Numbered from the stretch's first letter, positions 1-8,831 are shown. The stretch: 64,000 bases of DNA from Paenibacillus nuruki (GCF_001721045.1 NZ_MDER01000038.1:1-64000), one strand, 5' to 3'. Program-made: numbers and translations. The notes: generated by a model from the letters alone, not told the origin.

Positions 1-1
1 C

Positions 2-193
2 TTAGTAAGTGATATTAAAAAAAGAAACATCAAAAGTTTATTATTAACAGTTGAGTTCTATGATTTATCTAAATATGAAAACAAAGATGATTTTGAGAAA
101 CAATTAAAAAAAATTAAAAATCCAACATTATTTTCTATGCATAAGGAAAAAACATTGCTTAAAAAATATAACATTAAAATAGATAATAATTAA
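2..193 (+). CDS. 3' end of an unknown lysine-rich protein
   Basis: Frame 2 is open from the left edge of the window to a TAA at 191-193, giving 63 residues of a protein whose start lies outside. The visible part is very rich in Lys, Asn and Ile and ends in a highly charged tail. I see no motif that identifies a family. It is followed after 19 bases by a small ORF with an excellent ribosome binding site, so the two probably share a transcript. The base composition is more AT-rich than the carotenoid genes downstream, which may mean a different origin. Only the C-terminus is visible, so no function is proposed. Confidence 0.5.
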   Translation, partial: LVSDIKKRNIKSLLLTVEFYDLSKYENKDDFEKQLKKIKNPTLFSMHKEKTLLKKYNIKIDNN

Positions 194-212
194 ATTATGA
201 GGAGGAAACAAA

Positions 213-296
213 ATGGCAACAGATTTAGAATACTTAGAAATGGCTGAGAATCCATATGAAAATGATAAAACTCAACTTTTTATTCCGAAGAGCTAA
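213..296 (+). CDS. possible 27-residue peptide
   Basis: ATG at 213 is preceded by GAGGAGG at 199-205, one of the best Shine-Dalgarno sequences in the window. The frame runs 27 codons to a TAA at 294-296. The product is acidic, has no Cys, no signal peptide and no membrane segment, and ends in Pro-Lys-Ser. It follows the unknown lysine-rich reading frame. The arrangement would fit a peptide precursor or a small regulatory peptide, but nothing in the sequence proves either. The alternative is a decayed or truncated gene that kept its start region. Confidence 0.4.
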   Translation: MATDLEYLEMAENPYENDKTQLFIPKS

Positions 297-599
297 TAGC
301 GTTTTTTTAGATACAGAAAGAGACTAAGTCGCTCTATATGTACATATGTACAAAATACGAGTTTTGTGATTATGTATATATGATTTGAGAATACTTATGT
401 TTTGTACTATTTTATATCTATAGTTATTACTCATATATTGTATATCCTGCTAGCTTTTTATTATTTAATAATTGCTAATCTTAATTTTCTTATTGCCGCT
501 ATTTGATACTTTCAATATTTAATTACATTGGTTACTAAAGTTATTGTATTTAAATACATATTTATTCTTTAATTTAATTCATCTATTGATTCTAGCAAA
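297..599. other. AT-rich intergenic stretch, no gene seen
   Basis: About 300 bases with stops in all frames and very high AT. The only structure I see is a 12-bp perfect palindrome, GTACATATGTAC, at 340-351, which is too weak to name as a site. Confidence 0.5.
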
Positions 600-878
600 T
601 TACTGATCATTTTTTCTATGTAAAGCTACTAGAAATTTTTGTAAGTTATCTAAAAAGATATTACGCTCTCCACGCTCAATTTTGTACCTTTCAATGGACA
701 TTATCATTATTCCATCCTGCTCCACATCCAATCCAACCTAGTTATCACCCGATGAATTGAACTTCACAGCTACAAAGACGCCATCTTTTGAGGTTAATCT
801 GTAATAATCAAAATTTGTATGATTTGGGTAATGCTTGTTAGACTTTGATGAAGCTTGATATTCAATGATTATGTTCAT
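600..878 (-). pseudogene. small unknown gene broken by an in-frame TAG
   Basis: On the minus strand an ATG at 878, with AGAGG about 12 bases upstream, opens a frame of 46 codons. It meets TAG at 738-740 and then stays open in the same frame for another 45 codons to TAA at 600-602. Both halves look like ordinary protein: the first contains a stretch ending Val-Ala-Val-Lys-Phe, and the second has a charged helix-like segment rich in Glu, Arg and Lys. One base change would restore a 92-residue protein of unknown family. It could be a recently inactivated gene, a sequencing error, or two chance ORFs in line; the shared frame favours the first two. Confidence 0.5.
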
Positions 879-883
879 TATAT

Positions 884-924
884 AAAAAGACCTCTTGTAA
901 GTTCAAAAAATGCACAAGAGGTCT
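884..924 (-). terminator. intrinsic terminator of the carotenoid operon
   Basis: Eleven-base inverted repeat: AGACCTCTTGT at 888-898 and its complement at 914-924, with a 15-base loop. On the minus strand the stem is followed by TTTTT. It lies 43 bases beyond the crtQ stop. The same stem also supplies the AGAGG upstream of the broken small gene at 600-878. Confidence 0.85.
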
Positions 925-966
925 CCCAAAAAATTGATTTAATAATTAGCTTACATCACGCAGTCT

Positions 967-2064
967 TCAGACTTTGATTTTGCGACCTTTCCAACTCACG
1001 GAACGGAAAACATTCACCCTGATAAAGGAATATAAATAGATGCCTATAAAAAACGCAAACCATATCGGGTAAACAATAAAAATCGCTTTTTTGAAGTCCC
1101 CGACTCTGCCGGCAAACCATCCTGTCTGAATGGCATACAGGACATATAATATCCCGCTCAACAGGATCGCAGCAGGATTCCATCCTATTAGGGAAGAAAC
1201 TAGAGCGGATGCAGCAATGAAACTGCCAGATATCCATAAGATGACCATGAACATGACAACCGGATGCGTCGATTTGGAACCGACGGCAAAACTTTTACAC
1301 CAGCCCTCGATCAGACTGCCAATGCCTTCGGGATACATGCGCAGAGATATAATACCTTTCCCCCCCAGGCAGCGTACAGGAAGATTTTGTTCAAGAAACG
1401 CCTCTCCTAGTGCCAGATCATCCATGATGGCTCCTTCGATTTTCTTATGCCCTCCAGACAAAAAATAATCATCGCGATTGCATAAAATACACGGACCGAA
1501 CGAACCAGCCGTTTTAAAACGCGAACCCCAAATGGTAAACAGATTCATTCCGGTTACAACGATAATGTTAAAAATAACAGAAAGATGTTCATACAAGCGC
1601 TCTACCGTATGAAAAGGTTGTAGCGCTGTAATACCTCTGGCTCCCTTTTCCTGATAAAACTGAAGCAGTTTGTTAAGCCCCTCTGGGCTTTCGAATTTGG
1701 TATCCGCGTCCAAAAATAATAACCAGCTTCCTTTAGCTTGTTCGGTGCCGTACCAGCAGGCTGAGGATTTCCCCGCTCCTTCGTTCTGCAACACCTTTGC
1801 ACCGAAGCTTTCCGCTACAGCAGCGGTCTTGTCCGATGAATCGTCATCCACAACCAGAATTTCGAATGAGGTAAACCGCTGCTCCTGTAGGGACCGCAGT
1901 AAAGGCACGATCCTGCTTTCTTCATTTCTAGCAGGAATAATAATAGATAGAAATGGTAGATTGGTTGCACCCCTAGAGGAGGCAAGAGGTACAGGTAGCG
2001 ACCAGAACACGAGGAAGCCGACTATCACTGTTCCGAATCCAATCGCTAGTTTGATAATGTCCAA
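967..2064 (-). CDS. crtQ: CrtQ-like carotenoid glycosyltransferase (GT2)
   Basis: Family 2 glycosyltransferase of 365 residues, placed by analogy with staphyloxanthin synthesis, where CrtQ glucosylates 4,4'-diaponeurosporenoate. An N-terminal membrane segment (about 5-28) precedes the GT-A fold: the Pro-Ala-Arg-Asn-Glu-Glu motif near 45, an Asp-Asp-Asp at about 73-75, and the metal-binding Asp-Ala-Asp near 120. Two or three C-terminal hydrophobic segments (about 270-350) anchor it to the membrane. It is the last gene of the crt operon. The start is uncertain: this frame begins with TTG at 2064, but the GAAAGGGGG ribosome site (about 2082-2090) lies some 17 bases upstream, and the nearby ATG at 2078 is in another frame and stops at once. 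Confidence 0.85.
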   Translation of the reverse strand: MDIIKLAIGFGTVIVGFLVFWSLPVPLASSRGATNLPFLSIIIPARNEESRIVPLLRSLQEQRFTSFEILVVDDDSSDKTAAVAESFGAKVLQNEGAGKSSACWYGTEQAKGSWLLFLDADTKFESPEGLNKLLQFYQEKGARGITALQPFHTVERLYEHLSVIFNIIVVTGMNLFTIWGSRFKTAGSFGPCILCNRDDYFLSGGHKKIEGAIMDDLALGEAFLEQNLPVRCLGGKGIISLRMYPEGIGSLIEGWCKSFAVGSKSTHPVVMFMVILWISGSFIAASALVSSLIGWNPAAILLSGILYVLYAIQTGWFAGRVGDFKKAIFIVYPIWFAFFIGIYLYSFIRVNVFRSVSWKGRKIKV

Positions 2065-2091
2065 AGTCGTTATAACATTCGCCCCCTTTCT

Positions 2092-3621
2092 TTATTTCAC
2101 CGAATAATCAAACAGCTTGCCTGTATCATCTTGGATCAATTCTTGGGCGGCAATTTTGGCAGACAGAAGTACGATTGGAACGCCAGCGCCGGGATGTGTA
2201 CTGCTTCCAGTAAAGTACAAATTTTCGCAATCGCTCGCTTTGCTTTGCGGACGGTAGTGGTTGCTTTGTTTTAAAATAGGCTGCAAACCAAACGAAGCAC
2301 CATTATACGCATTGAACTTGGAACTAAAATCCAGCGGTGTGATATGCGTTTCGGTCACAATCTCATTATCCACATTTTCAAAACCACGAATCTTTTTCAA
2401 TTCATTTAGGATGTAACTGCGATAATAAGTAACCGTCTCCTCGTCCCACTCATAATTGGATTCGGTTGCATTTGATACAGGCATCAGAATATACAATCCA
2501 TCTGTTCCTTCAGGAGCCATGGAAGGATCTGCTTTTGACGCAATATACACGTAAAAAGAAGCATTCGTCAGTTTTTTTCCATCAAAGATATCATTGAGAT
2601 TCTGGTCCATATCCTCATTGAAAATAAAATTATGCACATGGTCAGTTTCTTCATACTTGCGGTTCATACCGAGGTACAGCAAAAAACAGGAGCAAGAATA
2701 TTTCATGCTGTCAACTTTCTCGTCGGTATACTGTCCTTTGGCAGACTTGTCTTGTACCAGATGTTTGATTGCATAAGGAAAGTCTGCGTTGCAAACAACA
2801 TAGTCCGAAGAAATGTTTTGTCGGTCCACGACAATCCCTTCCGCTTTTTGATTTTGAATAGATATCTGCTGTACATCTTGACCGTAATGAATGATTCCTC
2901 CAAGCTCTTTGAAGAGTCTTTCCATCGACAAAGCCATCGTATACATCCCGCCCTTAATAAACCATACTCCATATAAAAATTGAAGCATCGGAATCATTGT
3001 ATAAAAAGAAGGGCTAGTCAGAGGTGAAATGCCGATATATAACGTTTGAAAGCTGATCATCTGTCTCAGCCTTTTGTTCTTGATATACCGACCGACAAAT
3101 TTATCCGCGGTATCGTAAGGTTTTAATTTTATTGCCTTTTTCAGCATTGGGAGGTTATAAAAGTCACTCCTTTTACGGAAAGGTCTGGGAAGAATATAAT
3201 TTTTAGCAATGATGAATTTTTGATAAATCTCATGCAGATACCGAAAAAAGCCTGCTGTATCTTCTTCACTGATCGCTTCGATCGTTTTGGTCAGCTTGGT
3301 CATATCGGAGGAAATGTCAAAAGGCTCATCAGGAATATCACTAAAATAAGCCCGATAAATCGGATCTAGTTTTTCCATAGGAATATAATCGTCCGGGTCG
3401 CGGCCGCACACTTCGAATAGTTCCCGATAGATTTCTGGCATCATCACGATGCTAGGTCCCAAATCGAATTTGTATCCTCCGTCCAGTTCGATCCGGTTCA
3501 TTTTACCACCGGGTGTTAAACCTTTTTCGTAAATTTCTACTTGGTAGCCAGCAGCCTGAAGCCTGATGGCAGAGGCAAGACCCGCCACCCCGCTTCCGAT
3601 GACAATTACCTTTTTACTCAT
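2092..3621 (-). CDS. crtN: CrtN, 4,4'-diapophytoene (dehydrosqualene) desaturase
   Basis: FAD-dependent desaturase of 509 residues that converts dehydrosqualene to coloured C30 polyenes such as diaponeurosporene. The dinucleotide fold is at the N-terminus (GSGVAGLASA at about 8-17, then Glu-Lys and Gly-Gly). The stretches reading GPSIVMMPEIY, FQTLYIGI, KGGMY and THPGAGVPIVL match my memory of staphylococcal CrtN rather than CrtP, so I assign it to the desaturase branch. GAGG lies seven bases before the ATG. It sits between aldH and crtQ on the same strand. Confidence 0.9.
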   Translation of the reverse strand: MSKKVIVIGSGVAGLASAIRLQAAGYQVEIYEKGLTPGGKMNRIELDGGYKFDLGPSIVMMPEIYRELFEVCGRDPDDYIPMEKLDPIYRAYFSDIPDEPFDISSDMTKLTKTIEAISEEDTAGFFRYLHEIYQKFIIAKNYILPRPFRKRSDFYNLPMLKKAIKLKPYDTADKFVGRYIKNKRLRQMISFQTLYIGISPLTSPSFYTMIPMLQFLYGVWFIKGGMYTMALSMERLFKELGGIIHYGQDVQQISIQNQKAEGIVVDRQNISSDYVVCNADFPYAIKHLVQDKSAKGQYTDEKVDSMKYSCSCFLLYLGMNRKYEETDHVHNFIFNEDMDQNLNDIFDGKKLTNASFYVYIASKADPSMAPEGTDGLYILMPVSNATESNYEWDEETVTYYRSYILNELKKIRGFENVDNEIVTETHITPLDFSSKFNAYNGASFGLQPILKQSNHYRPQSKASDCENLYFTGSSTHPGAGVPIVLLSAKIAAQELIQDDTGKLFDYSVK

Positions 3622-3671
3622 ACAAAATCCTCATTTCCACATCCTATTTTCTTTGTTCCGATATCGATTGT

Positions 3672-5069
3672 TTACAGAATCCTCTTTCTCAACTTCTTCA
3701 AAGCTTTCATGTTTCGTTCCGAATAAGGCGGGAATTTGCCTGGAAAGCGTAGATAATGGTACGTTCGAACGCTCGTTTTTTCATAGCTAAAAGCCAGAAA
3801 CCCAGCTTTGCCATGGTAAGCGCCGTATCCGCTTTGGCCAACTCCGCCAAACGCAATATGGGGACTCGCCGCATGATGAATGACTTGATTAACGCTGATC
3901 GTCGAGGAACGCATATATTCGTTAAATCGCCCAATCTGATGTTTGTCAGTGCTGAATATGTATCCAGTAAGAGCATCGCGCTGAAGACTGCCACCGGATA
4001 ATAACGAATTCAAATCGGTATAGGGAATAACCGGAAGAACCGGACCGAAAATTTCTTCTTCCAGAACGGAACTTCCCGGCTGAATATCCGTCAACACGGT
4101 TGGAGCGATAAACCGGTCGGCTTGATCATACGCACCGCCATACTGAACGGTGCCCTGTTCGATAAAATTTATCACTTTTTGAAAATGGGCTTCGGTACAG
4201 ATTCGCCCATAATCTTTGCTTGTCTGAGGCTGCTCTCCATAGAAATCAGAAAGCACCGTATAAATTTCAGCCAGCGTTTTTTCGTAAACGGAGCGCTGAA
4301 CAAAAAGGGTATCCGGCGCAATACAAGTTTGGCCGGCATTGATGAATTTTCCCCATACAATGTCCTTAACAGCGGCTGCCGAAAAACCCGTTTCATCAAG
4401 AATACACGGGTTTTTCCCGCCGAGTTCCAGAATTACTGGCGTGAGCTGCTTGGCTGCCTGATCCGCCACCCGCTTACCAGTTTGCCCGCTGCCTGTGAAA
4501 AAAATTAGATCAAACGGTGCTGTAGTCAGCAGGCTGGCGGTTTGCGCATCTCCTGTTACCACGTGCAGTTGTTCAAGCGGAAATACCTGATTGATGATTT
4601 CTTTTAGCAGCTCGGCTACTGCCGGCGCATATTCGGACGGCTTGATAATACAAGAGTTCCCTCCCGCGATAGCTCCGATCACAGGCATTAGGGTAAGCTG
4701 GACCGGATAATTCCATGAACCGATAACCAGTACGCTTCCGTACGGATGTCTCTTTTTTCGGAGTGATTCGATATAGCCTAATTTCAAGTACCGGGAACCT
4801 CGGGTACGATTCCATTTATTGATATGCTTGCAGACGTAATCGATTTCGTTCAACAGAACGGCAATCTCCGATGAAAAAGATTCAAATGCCGGTTTACCCA
4901 AATCGGAATAAAGCGCATCCGTTAATTCTTTTTCGCGTTCCACAAGAATATTTTTCAGCTTTAAAAGCTGTTTTTTACGCATCTCGTTTGAAGGGCTGCC
5001 TTGGCGCAGTAATTCTTCACGCTGCTTTTCAGGCAAGGTCTTCAGAAAATGATTTTCATTGTCCGGCAT
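3672..5069 (-). CDS. aldH: aldehyde dehydrogenase, likely 4,4'-diaponeurosporenal dehydrogenase
   Basis: Class 3-type aldehyde dehydrogenase of about 465 residues. Visible features are the WNYP segment, the NAD-binding FTGSGQTGKRV, the ELGGKNPC region containing the general-base Glu, and the catalytic Cys in GQTCIAPD. I chose the ATG at 5069, nine bases after GAGGG, instead of the longer frame from 5090; this gives a 14-base overlap with the end of crtP and suggests translational coupling. In staphyloxanthin synthesis an AldH oxidises the terminal aldehyde made by CrtP to the acid used by CrtQ. Its position between crtP and crtN supports that role. The substrate is inferred from context. Confidence 0.88.
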   Translation of the reverse strand: MPDNENHFLKTLPEKQREELLRQGSPSNEMRKKQLLKLKNILVEREKELTDALYSDLGKPAFESFSSEIAVLLNEIDYVCKHINKWNRTRGSRYLKLGYIESLRKKRHPYGSVLVIGSWNYPVQLTLMPVIGAIAGGNSCIIKPSEYAPAVAELLKEIINQVFPLEQLHVVTGDAQTASLLTTAPFDLIFFTGSGQTGKRVADQAAKQLTPVILELGGKNPCILDETGFSAAAVKDIVWGKFINAGQTCIAPDTLFVQRSVYEKTLAEIYTVLSDFYGEQPQTSKDYGRICTEAHFQKVINFIEQGTVQYGGAYDQADRFIAPTVLTDIQPGSSVLEEEIFGPVLPVIPYTDLNSLLSGGSLQRDALTGYIFSTDKHQIGRFNEYMRSSTISVNQVIHHAASPHIAFGGVGQSGYGAYHGKAGFLAFSYEKTSVRTYHYLRFPGKFPPYSERNMKALKKLRKRIL

Positions 5070-6564
5070 GTGAAACATCCCTCTGCACAATTTTTTTGCT
5101 GACCAGCTGGCCGCTTAACGTAACCATCGGCATTCCGCCGCCCGGGTTTACCGTTCCGCCTACAAAATATAGATTGGTATAGCGTTCGCTTTGTTTGGCA
5201 TGCTTGAATCCTTTATTTTTTTTACGATTTGATACCGTTCCGTAAATAGCACCGCGGTCAGAGCCATACATCTTTCTGATATCTTCTGGTGTCCACATAT
5301 CTCTGGTCACGATATTGGCTCGCAGATCGTGTAAGCCCATTTTTTCCAATTTGATCAGAACTCGCTCGGCAAATTGCTCATAGTCCTGCTGAGTGAATGG
5401 TTTCTGATCCCGTATGTAAGGAATATGGGGCAATACTTTGATATTTTCGTGTCCTTCAGGAGCCTGCGACGGATCGGTTTTATTAACATTAACCAAGTAA
5501 ATAACCGGGTCCTCGGGCAGGGTATGTTCATGGAAAATGGATTGCATTTGCTGCTTCATATTTTCCGCAAAAAAGAAATTATGATGGTGAAGCTGAGGGT
5601 AGCTTTTTTTCACGCCTAAATGCAAAACAAGACCAGAACTGGCCGGTTCGAATTTTTTCTTTAATTTGTCTACAAAGCGGCTGTCTTCGTCCAGTAACCG
5701 TTCGTAAACCGGGATGACCTCCATATTGGAAACGTAATAATCCGCAGTCAACTTTGTTCCGTCTTCCAAAAAAGCTCCCGTGATTTCGTTATTATTTTTT
5801 TCGAGTTTGACGATGGGTGTCCCGAGATGGAAATGAACTCCCACTTCTTCAGCCAGCTTCACCAAACCGTTTCCCAGTTTATTCAATCCACCGGGTACAT
5901 ACCATAATCCCTGATCATGTTGCATGTAAATCATCATATTCAAAACGGCCGGTGCGTCGTAAGGCGAAGAACCTACATATTTGATGAAGTAGGACAGCAT
6001 ATCGCGCAATTGTTTATTGCTGATCCGCTTGTCGATTGCTCCATGAACAGTAGAAAACAAATCGAAATTTTTTAACGCACCAAACAGACTCGTATGCTTC
6101 ATAATTTCTCTTATGTTATCTACACCATGCTTAAAATAGGTTTTGTCCGTCATATTGTAGATCCTTTTGGAATATTCAAGCAGATCCTGATACTCGCGTA
6201 TATCTTTTTCACTCAGAGAGTCGTTCTTCTCCTTCATGTCCTGTAGATTTTCATATAAGTCGATGATGTTTCCATCAGGAAAAAAGGAACGCCATTGATG
6301 ATTCAGCTTTTCGATCTGCACATAGTCCTTCATTGATTTGCCACTCGCAGCAAACAAATTCTCAAACACTTGAGGCATTGTCAGAATAGACGGGCCCAAA
6401 TCAAAACCGAAACCGTCCTGGTCCAGTCGGTTCAACTTCCCTCCGATGTGATTGTTTTTTTCATATAAAGATACCTCATATCCTGCCTGTGCCAGCGAAA
6501 TTGCAGCTGACAGTCCTCCAAGTCCGCCTCCGATAACCACTACGTTTTTGTTTGTCGTTTTCAC
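5056..6564 (-). CDS. crtP: CrtP, 4,4'-diaponeurosporene oxygenase
   Basis: FAD-dependent carotenoid oxygenase of about 502 residues, homologous to desaturases but acting on the terminal methyl group of C30 carotenes. The N-terminal VVIGGGLGGLSAA, then GFDLGPSILTMP, HQWRSFFPDG, YFIKYVGSSPYDAPAVL and FVGGTVNPGGGMPMV agree with staphylococcal CrtP as I remember it. Start: GTG at 6564 with AAGGAG 11 bases upstream gives an N-terminus of the usual length; the earlier ATG at 6585 has no ribosome site. It is the second gene of the operon, and its end overlaps the start of aldH. Confidence 0.9.
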   Translation of the reverse strand: MKTTNKNVVVIGGGLGGLSAAISLAQAGYEVSLYEKNNHIGGKLNRLDQDGFGFDLGPSILTMPQVFENLFAASGKSMKDYVQIEKLNHQWRSFFPDGNIIDLYENLQDMKEKNDSLSEKDIREYQDLLEYSKRIYNMTDKTYFKHGVDNIREIMKHTSLFGALKNFDLFSTVHGAIDKRISNKQLRDMLSYFIKYVGSSPYDAPAVLNMMIYMQHDQGLWYVPGGLNKLGNGLVKLAEEVGVHFHLGTPIVKLEKNNNEITGAFLEDGTKLTADYYVSNMEVIPVYERLLDEDSRFVDKLKKKFEPASSGLVLHLGVKKSYPQLHHHNFFFAENMKQQMQSIFHEHTLPEDPVIYLVNVNKTDPSQAPEGHENIKVLPHIPYIRDQKPFTQQDYEQFAERVLIKLEKMGLHDLRANIVTRDMWTPEDIRKMYGSDRGAIYGTVSNRKKNKGFKHAKQSERYTNLYFVGGTVNPGGGMPMVTLSGQLVSKKIVQRDVSHAGQ

Positions 6565-6634
6565 TTGTCTTGTTTCTCCTTCCATCAATCAAGAATGGTG
6601 TTCATTGTTGCGCCAAGCCGGCACATGTCTTACT

Positions 6635-7531
6635 TTATTCTGCATACCGCTCATTCGCCGTTTCTCTGATTTTACGTGCAATCATTTCCCAGGCTTCCTC
6701 CGCTTTTTCTTTTGGACCCAGTTGGGTAAAAGCGTGCTTGCAGTCTTTGAATACTTTTTCCTCAATATGTACCCCAGCTTCCTTTAATTTCTCTGCATAA
6801 CATTCCGCTTCCGGCCTGAAAGCATCATATTCTGCGATGAGAATAAGGGCAGGTGCCAAATGGTCGCTTACGACAGCGCGAACCGGAGAAGCGAGAGGAT
6901 GTTCTGCTTGACCTTTTTCCGGGACATAGCACATGTTCAAAAAGTGAGCGGCCTGGGGATATCGTGCCCGCCATTTGTCCGTTTCCGGCTTGTTGGCATG
7001 CGGAGTCGCAAAATCCAGCATCGGGCATGACAACACTTGAAGCAACGGTTGCTTTTCCTTTTTTTCCTCCAAATAGAGACAGAGCGCAGCGGCCAGATTG
7101 GCTCCTGAACTTTGTCCGCCGACCATCATTTTTTCCGTGTCAATGTTCAAATCGTCGGCTCTGCTCTGGATCCACCGAAATACTTCATAGACTTGTTCGA
7201 GTGCGTTGGGAAAAGGGTACTCCGGCGCTTTTGCGTACTCCACATTCGCAATGATGCATGCTGTCCGGTTGGCCAGATAACGACAGTACGGATCGTCCAT
7301 CTCCTTTTCGTGCATGATGAACGCTCCCCCGTGAAAATTAATATACAACGGGAGTTTTTTCAGTTTGGATTCCGAGGGATAGTAGAAGGAAATATCCGTG
7401 AGTTTTACAGATGTCTCTACTTTCATCTCTTTTTTTTCCTTCACTGGCTCGAAGGGAAGCATGGGCATCTTTTTCGCCTGATTGGGGAGAAGACGAAGTA
7501 ACCTTGCAGCCATACGGGTGAACGTGAACAT
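6635..7531 (-). CDS. alpha/beta hydrolase, HSL/esterase type
   Basis: A 298-residue alpha/beta hydrolase of the hormone-sensitive-lipase type. The oxyanion motif reads HGGAF (near 79) instead of the usual HGGG(W), and the nucleophile elbow is GGQSSG (near 155), where the family normally has GDSAG. An Asp in a DAFRP segment and a His in KHAFTQ complete a plausible triad. It is the first gene of the carotenoid transcription unit and sits where an acyltransferase (crtO in Staphylococcus) might be expected, but it is not a CrtO-type protein. Esterification or de-esterification of the carotenoid is a guess; it may also be an unrelated esterase. Confidence 0.8.
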   Translation of the reverse strand: MFTFTRMAARLLRLLPNQAKKMPMLPFEPVKEKKEMKVETSVKLTDISFYYPSESKLKKLPLYINFHGGAFIMHEKEMDDPYCRYLANRTACIIANVEYAKAPEYPFPNALEQVYEVFRWIQSRADDLNIDTEKMMVGGQSSGANLAAALCLYLEEKKEKQPLLQVLSCPMLDFATPHANKPETDKWRARYPQAAHFLNMCYVPEKGQAEHPLASPVRAVVSDHLAPALILIAEYDAFRPEAECYAEKLKEAGVHIEEKVFKDCKHAFTQLGPKEKAEEAWEMIARKIRETANERYAE

Positions 7532-7634
7532 AAGGATAACCTCGCTTTTTTGCCATTTAAACTAGAAATGAATCGTTTCTAACTTTAGTTCTCTAATGCT
7601 ATTACCCTTTTTTCCTTTAAATGTACTAATTTTA

Positions 7635-7684
7635 AAAAATGTCACGTCAAATACTGATTAATCAGCGTTTGACGTGACATTTTT
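7635..7684 (-). terminator. large hairpin terminator of kbl-tdh
   Basis: Two perfectly complementary 17-base arms (7635-7651 and 7668-7684) carry AAAAA at one end and TTTTT at the other, so the hairpin can terminate in both directions. Inside the 16-base loop is a second perfect palindrome, CTGATTAATCAG (7654-7665), which extends the stem. It lies 190 bases past the tdh stop and before the carotenoid operon. The rest of the 7532-7871 gap shows no gene. Confidence 0.85.
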
Positions 7685-7871
7685 GTGAAGAATACTTTAT
7701 ACGTAGAAAGCGTCACTATGATTTACTAGAAAATTTCCAACCCTAACAAAACATACATTGTCTATCCCAACTCTGCTTATATTCTGACATTAAGCCCAAA
7801 TAACAGATTGTTTTCGAAGAAAGCGAACATTTTCTCAACACATTAGATTAGAACATATGCTTCACAAAGCT

Positions 7872-8831
7872 CTAAGCCTTACGAAGCATATATCTCTCAC
7901 TCAGCTTGGATAGCATATCTTTCGTCATCGCCTTCAAGTCATAGCGGGCATGAAATCCCCATTCTCTTGTAGCGGCCGTTGCATCAATAGAATGCGGCCA
8001 ACTATCTGCGATCGCTTGTCTCTTGGGATCCACATTATAATCAAGGACGAAGCCAGGAATCTCCTCTCGAATCGCCTCAGCGATTGCCTCTGGGTCAACA
8101 CTCATTGCAGTGACATTAAATGAGTTCCGATGTACTAACCGACATGAATCCGCTTCCATTAAATCAATGATAGCGTCTAGCGCATCTGGCATATACATCA
8201 TGTCCATATTCGAATCCTTCGCAATATATGATGTATACCTTCCAGCCGTCACGGCTGCGTAATATATTTCTACTGCATAATCGGTTGTTCCTCCACCGGG
8301 AGGTGTCATATAAGAAATTAAGCCAGGGAAGCGTAATCCTCTTGTATCCAGGTCATATTTATGAAAATAATAATCACACAGCAGTTCACCTGATACCTTA
8401 TTCACACCGTACATCGTATTTGGTCTCTGGATGGTATCCTGTGGGGTATTATGTCTTGGAGTCGAAGGACCAAAAGCTCCGATCGAGCTAGGTGTGAAGA
8501 ATTGGCAACCGAGCTCTCTAGATACCTCAAGTGCATTCATCAATCCGCCCATATTCAGATTCCAGGCAAGCAAAGGCTTCTCCTCTGCCGTTGCTGACAG
8601 CAATGCAGCCAAATGAATGACAGTATCGACTTCATATCGCTTGGCGATTTCGAACATTGCCTTATCATTCGTCACATCCAGCAACTCGAATGGTCCAGAG
8701 CGAGTGATTTCATGGGTAGATGACTTGAGATCTGTAGCAACAACGTGATCCGTGCCATATAGCTCACGTAGCTTCATCACTAACTCTGAACCGATCTGAC
8801 CGAGTGCTCCCGTTACCAATATCTTTTTCAT
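7872..8831 (-). CDS. tdh: L-threonine 3-dehydrogenase, extended SDR type
   Basis: NAD-dependent epimerase/dehydratase-fold protein of 319 residues. The Rossmann motif GALGQIGS is at 8-15 and the catalytic Tyr-x3-Lys is in YGVNK (near 140), with the Ser in PSSIGAFG. The SYMTPPGGGTTDYA segment is characteristic of the short-chain type of L-threonine 3-dehydrogenase, which oxidises threonine to 2-amino-3-ketobutyrate. The product is the substrate of Kbl, whose gene lies directly upstream in the same operon (37-base gap), which makes the assignment firm. GGGAGG precedes the ATG. Confidence 0.93.
   Translation of the reverse strand: MKKILVTGALGQIGSELVMKLRELYGTDHVVATDLKSSTHEITRSGPFELLDVTNDKAMFEIAKRYEVDTVIHLAALLSATAEEKPLLAWNLNMGGLMNALEVSRELGCQFFTPSSIGAFGPSTPRHNTPQDTIQRPNTMYGVNKVSGELLCDYYFHKYDLDTRGLRFPGLISYMTPPGGGTTDYAVEIYYAAVTAGRYTSYIAKDSNMDMMYMPDALDAIIDLMEADSCRLVHRNSFNVTAMSVDPEAIAEAIREEIPGFVLDYNVDPKRQAIADSWPHSIDATAATREWGFHARYDLKAMTKDMLSKLSERYMLRKA

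Noticed and set aside
340-351. Palindrome GTACATATGTAC
   Set aside because: Short, in very AT-rich DNA, and with no gene or promoter next to it.
2092-3621. Assigning this gene as crtP and the one at 5056-6564 as crtN
   Set aside because: Conserved segments place them the other way round: the VMMP and THPGAGVP forms belong to CrtN, the LTMP and NPGGGMP forms to CrtP.
7560-7640. A sigma-B promoter for the carotenoid operon
   Set aside because: GGGTAA and an ATTTAA element exist, but the spacing is only about nine bases, too short for the 12-14 expected.
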